A stretch of 64,000 bases of DNA from Hydrangea macrophylla (taxonomy: Eukaryota; Streptophyta; Magnoliopsida; Cornales; Hydrangeaceae): NCBI GenBank assembly GCA_033977485.1, contig CM066994.1:49067155-49131154 (forward strand). The letters are read 5' to 3'. Below the pieces are notes generated by a model. The model did not search any database. It had not been told where the DNA came from and saw nothing but the letters and a program-made list of their open reading frames with translations. The translations under genes and the position numbers were made by a program. This document shows, one piece after another, positions 11,657-22,963 of the stretch; the stretch's first letter is position 1, and each line of letters opens with the position of its first letter.

Positions 11657-11939
11657 GGACTATCCCACCTGCAAGGCAAAAGCACTCACCATCACAAAAC
11701 TGCCCATCGCAGTAACATCCAAACAATCACAGTATACATATATCAACTAAAACAAGCACACAACTGCGCCTCTAAACCGGAAGATATCCGGCCTAGGAGG
11801 CAAAACATCATAATACTCTGTCAAAAGGTCACAAATTGTGCTACACATCGTCCTACACTGTCCAAATAATCATATCCTCAGTACAACCCAATCGAAAACA
11901 GGAAAAGAAAATAAAATAAAAATGCCCGCTTGGGGGAAC

Positions 11940-14121
11940 TCAGTCTTCCTCCTCTTCGTCCTCTGTCGGACCACCCGGAGTGTACGTCGGCGACGGCCTC
12001 CTCCTACCACCTCTACATCTTGGACCAGTCCTCGATGAGCCAGCCCCGCCTCCACGGTACTGCACACACAAATAAAAATGAAGGCAATCAGTAAGGGAAC
12101 AACAAAAAAAAAAAGTACAAAAACAGAGTCGAGTCAGAGGCTTACCAAAGACGCCATTTGATTGGCGGTAAATTGCCGCATACCATCCATCTGTCAAGGG
12201 AAAAAATCCAGGGTTAGAACCTTATAACCTTAAGAAAGTGCAAAATTAGAGACGTACCTGGTGGTCTTGTGTAAGGACCAAGGACCGTAGGCTAGCCGCC
12301 AAGGCGTGACCCTCCTCAGCGTAACTCCAAGGAACATTGAGGACGCCCGCTGGCTGAGTAGGGTACCCACATGTGACTCGTGGCACCTCCATCACTTGGG
12401 GAGTGCCATCAGCGCCTAGAACATTGACGTTCCAATCCCAAGGGGGGATAGGGTCGGGAGCCTGAGGAGCCTGCCTCCTTTACATCTCGCGAAGCTGAAG
12501 GCACAGAATAAGTTAGGAAAAGATAAATCAAAAACATGGACAATGAATATAAACAAAAAATACAAAAAGAACTCACCTCTAGGAGTGGGAAGTTAGGCAT
12601 CAGGAAACGGCCACGGTAAGCCTCGTAACCGGTCTCAGAAAGAAAATGGTCCCAGACATCAGTGCCGGCTAAGGTCGCCAGCAGAGCATCTCCAGAGAGG
12701 TCACTAGCATCCATCGCAGGAGGATCATGAGGGACGCGATACCGGAAACCACCAACCACCTGCCGGGAGACCCGCTTCCCAAGGAAACACTGTCTGCACT
12801 CGGTACTCTCTAGTAGAAGGCGGCAAGAGGTAAGAGATTTAACCGCTTGTATCTCCTCTGGGGTGGCGTAAGCGACGCCCTCCCAAGGTGTCCAATCAAC
12901 ACTAGAGGCCGTCAGCTCAGTTAAGAAGTTTCTGAGCAAAACAATCCGGTGGGCCCTGCTCTTCACCCCAACAACGTCCCTCCGCCATCTCAAACCTCGT
13001 GGGAATAAAGGCACATGAGCCATGCCATCCTCATCCTCGCCTGATTCATCCGCCGGGGAAGGAGCCAACATCTTCAAGTATTCAAAACTCCAAAGCTGCA
13101 CAGACAAAGGAGAAATCAGAACAAATATGGAAATCAAAAAGATGGAAAAATAAAAGAAGAAACAGTGCGTACCTCCCAAGCTCGCCAGAATCCCCCAGTA
13201 GATTTAACATCGCCCCGAGAGACCTCCCCCATATGCTTGTAGAGATGGGCCAGGGCAGCACCGCCCCAGTTGTAGGAGGGGATCTCATCAATGGTCGCCA
13301 TGCAAGAAAGGAGCCTCAAGCTCACCCGGTCGTTCCTTGTCGCAAAGATTGAGCACCCGAGGACATACAGAAGATAAACCCTCAAAAGCTGGGAATTGTT
13401 CAGATTGTGATTACCTCTGCCATAGGCCCGATAAAGCCAGCCGCAGGGGAACCAATGCCTCTCCAGGTTAAGGGGAACAGCCCCAATCAACATCTCCACC
13501 GCCTCCGGGTCAATCTCATAAAAATAGTCCAGAACCAGGCGCTTCCCGCCAACCCTCAAGCCCGTGATCATGGAGAAATCAAAAGGCGTCATAGTCATCT
13601 CTCCGAACGGCAGGTGGAAAGTGTTGGTAGTGTCCCACCACCTCTCAGCCAGTGCATAGAAGTGAGCCAAATCATTGCTACTTTTCGAAACCAAGCGGAC
13701 GAAGCCTCCGAACCCGGCATCATCAACCATCCTCTTAACGGTGGGCGAAAGATGGGTATACCATAAGAAAGCATGGGCTAGGCTACCATGGCCTTTCAAT
13801 ACCACTTCCGGCACCTGCACACAACAAAGACGACAAAAGATGCACAAAATCACTATTCACGACCCGAGAGCCGAATTCACAAAATCCACATTTGAGCACA
13901 AGTCGAACTTCTAACGGTCTCTAAGTGCACGCTACGGCTCACAAAACTAGCATAATACATGAAAGTGGTCCTAAAATATCGAAAGTTTCACATACCAAGC
14001 TCGCTAGAGCCGCGGCCGAAAGATGGCGTTGAGGGTCCTGTAAAATCAAGTCCGGAGCTTGCATCTCGGCTTTCATCCGTCCCTTGGCCTTCTTAGACGG
14101 TCTCCTAGAGCTTGAAGCCAT
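11940..14121 (-). pseudogene. Antisense plant mobile domain (PMD) gene, six exons, one nonsense codon
   Basis: The exons I infer are 14121-13996, 13814-13173, 13095-12577, 12494-12258, 12190-12146 and 12059-11940. Every intron starts GT and ends AG, every exon length is a multiple of three, and all introns are phase 0. The product is about 562 residues. It starts MASSSRRPSKKAKGR (basic, possibly a nuclear signal). Exon 2 carries the PMD signature (WWDTTNTFHLPFGEMTMTP, then FDFSMITGL). Exon 3 has LWSFEYL and FPRGLRW, also typical of PMD proteins, and the end is an acidic tail. The only break is TAA at 12480-12482 in exon 4. Host PMD proteins such as MAIN and MAIL1 act in gene expression and TE silencing; the role here is unknown. 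It is antisense to Tat-1 transcription. Confidence 0.8.
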
Positions 14122-14343
14122 GGATCTACAAGAAAAATGGAAGTCACATTTAAACTTTCTTCTTAAAAATTTGGGCAAACCAAAACACCAATCAAAAATC
14201 CGACTACGGAGAAAGATTACTCACCTGAGCACGCACAAGCTGCGTTTTGATGAATTTTGGCTTCAAAATCACCCCAAAATGGCCAAGAATGAGCTTCAAA
14301 AGCTCAAAAACCTGACATATAAGAAGATGAAGTCCGGTCACCC

Positions 14344-14404
14344 AGTGCCGCCGCGGCACTGGCCAACTGCCGCCGCGGCAGTGGCCCAGTGCCGCCGCGG
14401 CACT
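14344..14404. repeat. Triple GC-rich near-palindrome, 22-bp spacing
   Basis: Three 17-mers of the type AGTGCCGCCGCGGCACT are found at 14344-14360, 14366-14382 and 14388-14404. They are separated by short GGCC-containing spacers. They lie about 220 bp upstream of the antisense PMD start. The same triplet occurs in the 3' LTR at 17412-17473. Confidence 0.9.
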
Positions 14405-14659
14405 GCTCCCCGTGGGCCCCGCTTCGCTCCGTTTTGCTCCGTTTCGCCCCGTTCTGGCCCGTTTTGGCCTTTTTCAGCCCGTTTTTGGCCCCGATCAGAC
14501 CCGGTGGCCCATTCCAGTCGTGATTTATGAGGTTTTACCCCAAGCAGACTAAAAGTTGCCAGAACTACCTCCAGCAGGCAGAAACTGAAAAAAATCAGCT
14601 CCCGAAGACCCGAATCGGCCGTTTCAGGACAACCGTCGCAAAATTCGATCAAACGCGAG

Positions 14660-15840
14660 AATTCAGGTAACGGATCCTGGTTTTTAGCTAATGTACCAAG
14701 AAAAGAGATTCCCCGAGAACCCTACATCATCCCCCGAGGACAAAAGCAGACAGATACCAGCTCCCGGAGGCCCTGACAGGCTCTTTTTGATTGAGCACCG
14801 ACAGTTTTGATCAACCGTGAGAGATTCAGAGATGGATCCTGGTCCCCGATCAAGAAAAAGAGATTCCCCGAGAACCCTGCATCATCCCCCGAGGACAAAA
14901 GCAGACAGATACCAGCTCCCGGAGGCCCTGACAGGCTCTCTTGGATTGAGCACCGACAGTTTTGATCAACCGTGAGAGATTCAGAGATGGATCCTGGTCC
15001 CCGATCAAGAAAAAGAGATTCCCCGAGAACCCTGCATCATCCCCCGAGGACAAAAGAAGACGGATACCAGCTCCCGGAGGCCCCAACCAGCTCTCTTGGA
15101 TTGAGCACCGACAGATTTGATCAGCCGTGAGAGATTCAGAGATGGATCCTGGTCCCCGATCAAGAAAAAGAGATTCCCCGAGAACCCTGCATCATCCCCC
15201 GAGGACAAAAGCAGACAGATACCAGCTCCCGGAGGCCCTGACAGGCTCTCTTGGATTGAGCACCGACTGTTTTGATCAACCGTGAGAGATTCAGAGATGG
15301 ATCCTGGTCCCCGATCAAGAAAAAAAGATTCCCCGAGAACCCTGCATCATCCCCCGAGGACAAAAGCAGACAGATACCAGCTCCCGGAGGCCCTGACAGG
15401 CTCTCTTGGATTGAGCACCGACATTTTTGATCAACCGTGAGAGATTCAGAGATGGATCCTGGTCCCCGATCAAGAAAAAGAGATTCCCCGAGAACCCTGC
15501 ATCATCCCCCGAGGACAAAAGCAGACGGATACCAGCTCCCGGAGGCCCCAACCAGCTCTCTTGGATTGAGCACCGATAGATTTGATCAACCGTGAGAGAT
15601 TCAGAGATGGATCTTGGTCCCCGATCAAGAAAAAGAGATTCGCCGAGAACCCTGCATCATCCCCCGAGGACAAAAGCAGACGGATACCAGCTCCCGGAGG
15701 CCCCAACCATCTCTCTTGGATTGAGCACCGACAGATTTGATCAGCCGTGAGAGATTCTGAGATGGGTCCCGATTCCCCGATCAAGAAAAGAGAGATTCCC
15801 CGAGAATCCCGCATCACCCCCCGAACAGATACGGAAAGAA
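14660..15840. repeat. 155-bp tandem array, about 7.5 copies
   Basis: The phrase GATTCCCCGAGAACCCT recurs at a 155-bp spacing from about 14706 to 15640, with a diverged last copy near 15790. Copies are highly similar and show two sub-variants in the GGCCCTGACAGG or GGCCCCAACCAG segment. The - strand ORFs of 67-115 residues across it are only the repeat read in one frame. Tandem arrays in the 3' untranslated region are a known feature of Tat and Ogre elements and a known source of satellite DNA. Confidence 0.95.
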
Positions 15841-16338
15841 ACTAGCTCCCACTACCCTCAGCAGAAAGTAACAAAAGAGGAACCAACTCCCAAAAAATCG
15901 GCCGTCAGGAACAATCAGAACATCGCCCGCATCCAGATCTCCTGATTATCAAGGGTTTTCTCATCTGTCCATTTCCATAGCTTTATCACAAGATCCCTCG
16001 GTCACCTTTGGCTGTCGTCTTCTAAAGAAAGCACAGTTGATCTATCTCACTCATTTGCAAAGCACATTTCCCAAGTTCCAGAAGTTGCCCCTAAACCCAT
16101 AGTCTTCTAAACCTTGATGTCCTTATCCGAGTCATCCACCACATCACAGTTGCAAACACTAGCACAACACCAGCCCACTCGGAGTGGCACACCCCACAGC
16201 ACCTGCTCATACTAGGATCATAACACTAGACACGATAGGACTCATGACACAATTCATATCACATCCATGCGTTGCATATCATCCTCATAGCATAACATCC
16301 GCGTGTCTTTGTTGTGCATGTGTGATTTGTTCCTTTGT
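15841..16338. other. Tat-1 3' untranslated region between array and hairpin module
   Basis: About 500 bp without a credible ORF or repeat. It is moderately C-rich and I see no recognisable feature in it. Confidence 0.6.
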
Positions 16339-16387
16339 GCCCTGAACTACGTCCTGGTCTAATTCCCCTTGGGGTACGTAGGCAGCT
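16339..16387 (+). repeat. Fourth, isolated copy of the GAACTACG hairpin module
   Basis: This reads CCCTGAACTACG, then ATTCCCCTTGGGG, then TACGTAGGCAGC. It is the same order of blocks as in the 102-bp repeats after integrase, placed about 160 bp before the 3' LTR. The CCC/GGG stem core is kept. Its position near the polypurine tract suggests an RNA-level role such as plus-strand priming or packaging, which is inference. Confidence 0.7.
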
Positions 16388-16530
16388 CACGCAGGGCACG
16401 ACCAGCACTAACCTCATCATCCTTTCATCTTTTGCAACGCTTTTATCCTAAATCTATAACCTCCAAAAGACCTGTCTCTTCAAAGCTTTGGCACTCGCTT
16501 GCGACATGCGTTGCCTCGCAAGTTCATGCC

Positions 16531-16544
16531 AAAGAGGGGCAAAC
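16531..16544 (+). promoter_or_regulatory. Tat-1 polypurine tract
   Basis: AAAGAGGGGCAAAC directly precedes TGTAGAC, the first bases of the 3' LTR. This is the expected site of plus-strand DNA priming. Confidence 0.85.
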
Positions 16545-17411
16545 TGTAGACTCCCCATTTTTTCGGCTATCAGATTTAGGAGACCCATATCTTGGTGGTT
16601 CACAATGATCGTAAAAGACTCAAAAGGACTCTCGGAAGTCAGCTCTATCTCTCAAAATGCTCAGAATGACCAAAGTGCCCCTGAAAGCCCGAAAACTCCC
16701 AGATTTGGTCCCAAAGTTCTGAAAACATGCTACGTCATAAGAAAAGTGATAAAATGAGTTTTTAAGAAAAATCGGATGAAATCGTCAGCTCCCAGAGACC
16801 CCCGGAAGTCCCGGAAGTTCCCGGAAAGTCCCCGTTGATCGGTTTGACCAAGGTTTGACTAGGTTTGACCAAGGTTTGACCAAGTTTGACCGAAATCGCC
16901 CGAATTCACCAGAATCATTTTTAAATCATTAGAAAAGTATTAAAACAAGTTCCAAAAGAAAAGCGAGCGAGAACGTCAGCTCCTGGGAGCTCCCGGAGGT
17001 TCCCAGAACTTCCCGGGAATCCCAGGTTTGACCAGTTTGACCAAGATTTGACTTTGGAATCGGGGCACCGAAATAATTTTCAAATATTTTTCATGGATAC
17101 TAGAGGTCAATAGCTTTCCAATGGTATATCGCACATAATTCCTGGATTTAAAACGAATTTATTATGAATTTCCAAAGCCGGAAAAGGCGATCAAATTGGC
17201 TTTTATCGCAAATACCGCAAAACTTTTCAAAGTGACCTATCTCCAAACTTTTTTTTATGTAAAGTAGACTCCATTACCTTTCCAACAGTATATCACAACC
17301 TCGATTTGGAGTTCGTATGCATTTTCTGTGAATTTTGGACAAAATAGGGCCTTTTCGCGAATACCGGAACTTTGGGGGGCCTAAACAGCATTATCCAGAC
17401 GAAGGGAGGAG

Positions 17412-17474
17412 CACTGCCGCCGCGGCACTGGCCCACTGCCGCCACGGCACTGGCCTAGTGCCGCCGCGGCACTC
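17412..17474. repeat. GC-rich near-palindrome triplet in the LTR
   Basis: Three copies of the ACTGCCGCCGCGGCACT type at 22-bp spacing, with one G-to-A change in the middle copy. The related LTR at 61756-64000 lacks the whole triplet at the matching place (near 62610). Confidence 0.9.
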
Positions 17475-17570
17475 CCCTCCAGAACAGTCCATTTTTGTAA
17501 TATGTTTTGTGGTCCCATTTTGATTAATTAAAAGCCAAAACAACGTAGTTTTATGATTTCAGATGTTTGG

Positions 17571-17626
17571 AGCCAATGGGAGTACTTTCTAAATCCCAAA
17601 AACACCCCAAGTTGGCCTATATAAAC
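17571..17626 (+). promoter_or_regulatory. Probable Tat-1 LTR promoter (CCAAT and TATA boxes)
   Basis: GCCAATGGGA near 17572 is followed about 45 bp later by CCTATATAAAC at 17617-17626. Both are kept in the other family LTR (CCAATGGGA near 62715, CCTATATAAAC near 62759). Spacing and sequence fit a plant RNA polymerase II promoter. A second TATAAAA about 1 kb downstream (18648) could be an alternative. Confidence 0.6.
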
Positions 17627-19834
17627 ACCCCATTACTCCTCATTTGGGGGGAGTCAAATGCAAGTTTAGAGAAAGTTTGGGAGAGAAAGTGTAGAGATAA
17701 GGTTAGAGTGGAGAGAAAAGAAGCTTTCTTCTTTGATTTTTCAAAACAAAAGTGAGTTCTAACTTTGTTTTTACTTCATTACTTCCATTTACTTCAACAT
17801 TCAATACTCCCAACCACCATTTTAGTGAGCATTCAAGAGAGTGGAAGCTTCTTCCATGTCTAGTGTCATTACATATGAGTGATACATCAATCTACAAGTC
17901 TCATCCTTCATGAATATCATCTATTGATTATCATCTACTTGCTTGTTTATTTATTGTTCATCTCTTCTTATCCCATTTCTTTTTATTTTCTTTATTTACT
18001 TACTAGTTCATCATCATCTAAGTGATGACATGAAGTTTGGGGTGAGTGAATCCTTATGGATAGTAGCTCTTGACCTCAAAAGCATGTTTGATAGATGATG
18101 ATCATAACCTCAATACTTCCAAGGTATTCTTGGAATGTATTGAAGTTATGTTCAAAAATAAAATAAATCTCTCCAACAATCTTGGAGGTTCTTGATGATG
18201 AGTTTGATGTTGACATTTTGAGTGGCTATAATCCTTATTGAGAATTGAAAATATGCTTTCAAAACATTTATTTCAAAACCCCTCTTAATCCCTCTCATTT
18301 TGATTTCAAGAAACAAAACCTTGTTTTCTCCAAAATCTTCAAAACAATGAGTCAAAACAGTGAGTGAGTTGAGTTCAAAGATTTCTCTAGGACTCAATAC
18401 TCAACATATGGATGCAATGCCACTTGGAAAGTCTTCCTAACTCATTGGAGAACACCCATGATTTTTGGTTTGACTTGGAAGTACTTGGAAATGGGCCATT
18501 TGGGTCCCAACATTCCTTCCAAACATTCTATTTCTGCTGTCACAACAGTTAGGTCAACTTACGACCTCTTTTCCAGAACACTTTTCCAAAAGGGGTGGTC
18601 CTAACTTATTTTTTCCTTAAAATTTAATGTCTTAGGAAACTTTCTGTATAAAATGGGCCTCTAGATCATTCCTTTGCATTTGTTAAGATTTTCTAACATT
18701 TCAGTCGACAGTACGAACTTGGTTTCTGAGTGACCTCTATTGTTTATATAATTTCTCTCAATCTGTGATAGCTATTCAAGATTGGAATTTTGGGTTGTGT
18801 TTTAGACACAATAAGGAACATCTCCATAAAAAATCATGCATTGAAAACATTCCTAACCCCTCTTTTCAAATTCCAAAAGATCATGCTACTGTTCTGTCCA
18901 CTATTCACAGCAAGTACATTTCAACTTTCATTCTTTGATTTGATGCTCATATGCATTCCAAATTAGTTCATATCTTAGGAAGTAGTCCATACTACATTTG
19001 TACACATCCCATGTTAATTTCATTCATTCATTCATACACATTTTAGACTTCTAAGTCATTCTAGAAATCCATGTACACAAAACACACTACAACCTCTGCA
19101 CATTTTAGATACATACATTGCATTCATGCAAGATTTGGGGTTTTTTGTAACTCTTAATCTAAGAAGATTATAAGGAATGAACTTGATCACACGTTCATGC
19201 TTCCCCTTTGATCTAATCATCCTTTCTCATCCGTCCCGGGGATTGAGAGATCTTCTTTTCTCAAAGAATAACATGCATCATACTAGCTTGTTAAGCATAT
19301 TTTCATTTCTTTCTTATTTGTTTCAAGAACAATTCATGTCCCCCTTTAGATTAGGAAGTCTTGATTATTTGATATATGATTAGACGATTTTTCCTAGGTT
19401 TATTTGTGTGATCTTTCACTTCGCATTGTGTGATATTTGGCTTAGATCTTATGAATGATATCTTATCTTTAGATCTTTCATTTCAAGTTTCTTATGTGAT
19501 GTAATATACTATCGTAGTATTATTTGTCGAACCATACATAGTATAAGATGATTATTTGGATGCTAATTGAGGACGGGGCGAGTTGAGGGTGTTTTAGTCG
19601 CGACAAAGGCTCCTTCCTCTCTCGTACCAAAACCCCGAACCAAGTTCTTTGGTTATGAAGGGCCGGTGCCCTTATCCTCTTGGGTGAGTCAAAATTAGGT
19701 TTCTTGGTTCCTTAAAGACCAAGTGGCGACTCTGTATCTATTTTCAACAGACCATTTTCTTTTCTTTGATCCAAGTCAAATTCCTTTTCAAAACAATCTC
19801 AAACAAGAGAAGTGGTCCACTTCCGGTGTCCACA

Positions 19835-20956
19835 GTTAGTACTACAAGAAAGAAGGAAACGAGAAGGAGGGTGACGAATACGCGTAGGATAGCGGGGAGA
19901 AACCGCATCAAAAACGAAAGGAGGGGACGAAATACCTGAGTCTGGAGAAGAAGTTGGCAGGGGATCCAGAGAGCGTGGACGACGAGCATATACTTGTGGC
20001 GGATCAGTGGTAATAACCGGAGGCAAGGATACACTAGAGGGCTCAAGAATAGGTACCGGGCGTGGAAGAACAGAAATATCATCCACAGTAGGTTCCACAA
20101 CGACTGTCGGGAAAGGGGTAGGAGTACCTGAAAAAAACGGAACAGTTTCCAAAAAAGTGACATCTAAAGAATGAAAGAAGTGACGAGTGACTGGGTCATA
20201 GCATCTATACCCCTTAGTCATGGATGAATACCCCAAAAAAATACATCGAACAGCCTTAGAATCAAGTTTAGTCCTCGCAGGACTCCTATTTTGAACAAAA
20301 CAGGTACACCCAAACACACGTGGGACAATAGGAAAGAGGGTGCAATCAGGTTTAAGAATACGAAGGGGTGCTTGGCCCTGCAAAACACGACTAGGAGTAC
20401 GATTTATAATATAGGTAGCTGTAAGAACAGCCATGTGCCAAAAATGCTTAGGAACTCCCATTCCACATAAGAGACACCTAACCACAGACATTATATGACG
20501 ATTTTTACGTTTTGCTACACCATTCTGTTCAGGGGTGTAGGGACAAGTAAGTTGTTGAAGAATTCCACATTTATTAAGCTCTGACCTAAGATCATCTGTT
20601 ATATATTCCCTCCCATTATCAGACCGAATATTACGAACAACAGTATGAAATTGAGTTTTGACCATTTGCAAAAAATTTCTAAAGTGGGTAAAAACTTCAG
20701 ATTTTTTCTTCATCAAGTAAACCCAAGTACAACGAGTATAATCATCAATAAACGTGACATATTAAAGGTGGTGGGAAAGAGCAGTAACAGGTGAGGGTCC
20801 CCAAATATCTGAGTGAATAAGATCAAAAGCACTAGGTGCCCTATGCATGCGGGGAATATAAGAAGTACGAGTATGTTTAGACAATTCACAAACCACACAT
20901 TTAAAATCAAAGTCCTTGCAAGCTTTATTCAGAGAAGGAAATAACCAACATAAATA
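19835..20956 (-). pseudogene. int: Copia-A integrase region
   Basis: This is in frame with the gag-pro ORF but separated by TAG at 20957 and split by TAA near 20761. The zinc-finger CX2C (CVVCELSKH), SDIWGP, FIDDYTR and IRSDNGREY (catalytic Asp) are visible. The motif QNGVAKRKNRH has Lys (codon 20510-20512) at the position of the catalytic Glu (normally QNGV.ERKNR). So the enzyme would be inactive even without the stops. The proline/serine-rich linker after integrase is read up to 19835, where the Tat-1 LTR begins. Reverse transcriptase is absent. Confidence 0.85.
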
Positions 20957-22597
20957 CTAAAAATTCGCATGCCCTAAACGAGCATGCCACAAGTCTAATG
21001 TTTGAAGGGTAAAGACATATTTATTTGAATCTGGCAAAATAGAATTATTGGGAACAGGCAAAACTGAGGCTTGCAGGCTAGACGATGGCTCCCTTGATGG
21101 CGAAGGTTCCCCAAAGTAGTAGAGGCCACCACGCTCATACCCCCTGCCAAAAATCTTCCTCGAAGTCAGGTCCTGCAAATAACACGAATTGGGTAAGAAT
21201 ATAACTGCACAGTTATGATCCTTTGCAATGCGATTGACAGAAAGAAGATTATATGCAAAATTAGGAACAAAGTACACAGTGGAAAGAGTGATGTCCGGGG
21301 ACAATTGGGCATCACCCTGACTCCGGATAGGAATAGAGGACCCATCGGCTATGCAGACAGACTGATTGATGGAGGTAAAGGGAGATGTAAAAAGAGAAGG
21401 CTCACCAGTCATATGATTACTTGCACCAGAATCCAGAATCCAAGTGGGATGGCCTGACTTACCATGAAGAGTGGTAGGGGTACCTGTAGCAAGAGCAGCC
21501 GTGGGACCAGGAGATGTTGAGGAAGCACCCAGACCCAAATGTGACTGAAGCTGCGCGATCTGAGATTGAAGCTGACTATAAGCAGGTTGAGAAGAAACTT
21601 GAGAAGAAACCATCTCAACCACTGCACCAGTACGAGGAGCACCCCTCCCACGACCAGCAGCACGATTCTTGGAGTATTGTTGTTTTAATTCCAGGTGGAG
21701 ATCGAAGCAACGATCAACAGTATGGCCAAGCTGACAACAATGCTGACAATAGGGACGGTTGCCGGAGGGACGGGGGCCTGGAGGGGCACCAAACACAGGC
21801 CGGGGACCTGGAGGGACACCGAATGGAGGACGCGGACCAGACCGGGCAGCGAAGGCCATCTGATCAGGAATCTGAGAGGAATTCCCAGTCACAGGTGGTG
21901 GAGATAAAATACGACGGCGCCTCTCATCACCCTCCACAGTAGAAAAGGCCTCAAATAAAGAGGGCATAGGTGTAGTATTCAGGATTTGAGTACGGAGAGC
22001 TTCAAACTCGGGCTTCAGACCCATCAAGAACTGATATGAATGACGACGATCAAGGCGCTTAACTTCAACATCACCGTCATTAGGAAAGTCACTGATGGGC
22101 TCATATTGGGCTAACTCCTCCCACCGGGTTTGTAAATAGCCGAAGTAGTCAGAAACAGACAGTCCTAAGGCGGCTTGGGAAGTATGAGAGATATCCTGGT
22201 AGAGCTCAAAGATACGCGAATCTGAATGGGCGTGAGCATACATTTTGTTCAAGGCAGTCCAGAGGCCAAGAACGGTGGTGTGATACATGAACATATTATA
22301 GATCCTTTCTTCCATTGAATTGAACATCCATCCCAAGATGATGCAATTATCTGTAAACCACTCATCATATTTTGAATCAGACTCTGCAGGTTTAACCACT
22401 TTACCAAGTAGCCACCCGATCTTCCGTTTGCCTCCAAGATAGAGACGAAGAGAGTTGGACCAAGCATGAAAATTTTTATTATTTAGCAGAACACTAGTGA
22501 CGCAGTGAGCGGGTGTCGGATGTGACAGAGAGAGATCCAAGCGAGCAATACCGGGAGTAGAAGAAGTATCAACAGGAGTCTTTGACGAATCAGCCAT
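20957..22597 (-). pseudogene. gag: Copia-A gag and protease
   Basis: I choose the start at ATG 22597 (MADSSKTPVD); the open frame extends 23 codons further upstream, but that part is hydrophobic and unlike Gag. A copia Gag domain (LNNKNFHAWSNSLRLYL to about residue 200) is followed by the CCHC knuckle CQHCCQLGHTVDRC, an RGRGAP stretch and the protease site WILDSGASNHMTG. The GAG-pre-integrase motif LWHARLGHA precedes the stop at 20957. The length and order are normal for a Ty1/copia element. It would make the particle protein and the protease that matures it. Confidence 0.88.
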
Positions 22598-22951
22598 GAA
22601 AGCTAAGTAGAAGATGGAGGAAGCACACAAAAAAAATATGTTCTGCTGGATGAGACGGGGTAACAAGACACACGGTTACCCAATGATGACGAGAGGAAGC
22701 ACAAGGGCCCCTAAGACATTACCGAGGGCAGGACGAGGCCTGACAGCAGCCGGACAGGCTGCGAGACTGAGAGGGAGGGGGCTGGAGGTGCGCCGGCAGC
22801 TGCTAGGGTTGTCGGCGAGGGTTGGGTGTTGTGGAGGTGAGACGGCGAGGGCTAGGAGAGCTGCTAGAGATGGAGCGGCTGAGCAGTGGAAGGGGTGGGC
22901 TGAGGATGGTCGGACGGTGGTGGTGGTGGAGGGGCTAGGGTTTGGGTATAA

Positions 22952-22963
22952 GCTCTGATACCA
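22952..22963 (-). promoter_or_regulatory. Copia-A primer binding site, initiator tRNA-Met
   Basis: The - strand reads TGGTATCAGAGC, the standard copia primer site. It lies between the short LTR and gag. Confidence 0.9.

Larger units (their letters stand above)
1..19834 (+). mobile_element. Tat-1: large Tat-clade Ty3/gypsy retrotransposon (5' end outside window)
   Basis: The element is bounded by two LTR copies, 1-1836 (partial) and 16545-19834. It has a tRNA-Arg-type primer binding site directly after the first and a purine tract directly before the second. Domain order is gag, protease, RT, RNase H, second (archaeal-type) RNase H, integrase, which is diagnostic of the Tat clade. The internal part is about 14.7 kb and the whole element about 18 kb plus two LTR ends, i.e. 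near 21 kb, in the range of Ogre/Tat giants. Beyond integrase lie 6.8 kb of non-pol sequence with tandem repeats and two antisense genes. LTRs look alike with few differences, suggesting a fairly recent insertion. The target-site duplication cannot be checked because the left end is outside the window; the five bases after the right LTR are GTTAG. Confidence 0.93.
16545..19834 (+). repeat. Tat-1 3' LTR, complete (3290 bp)
   Basis: It starts TGTAGAC and ends GTCCACA, near-perfect short inverted termini of the TG...CA type. Its second half matches window positions 1-1836 and its first two thirds match 61756-64000. It includes a run of TTTGACCAAGG-type short repeats near 16850 and a GC-rich near-palindrome triplet. 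A TATA box lies about 1075 bp from its start. Small ORFs in it are shared shadows. It interrupts Copia-A at 19835. Confidence 0.95.

Noticed and set aside
14850..15817. Five overlapping - strand ORFs of 67-115 residues, each much alike
   Set aside because: They are the 155-bp repeat read in shifting frames; 155 is not a multiple of three, so no long protein exists.
14660..15840. CRISPR-like regular repeats
   Set aside because: Repeats are contiguous without unique spacers and the sequence is plant nuclear DNA.
22614..22958. + strand ORF of 114 residues, Gly/Arg-rich
   Set aside because: Lies over the Copia-A leader in the opposite direction; no homology and no splice or promoter context.
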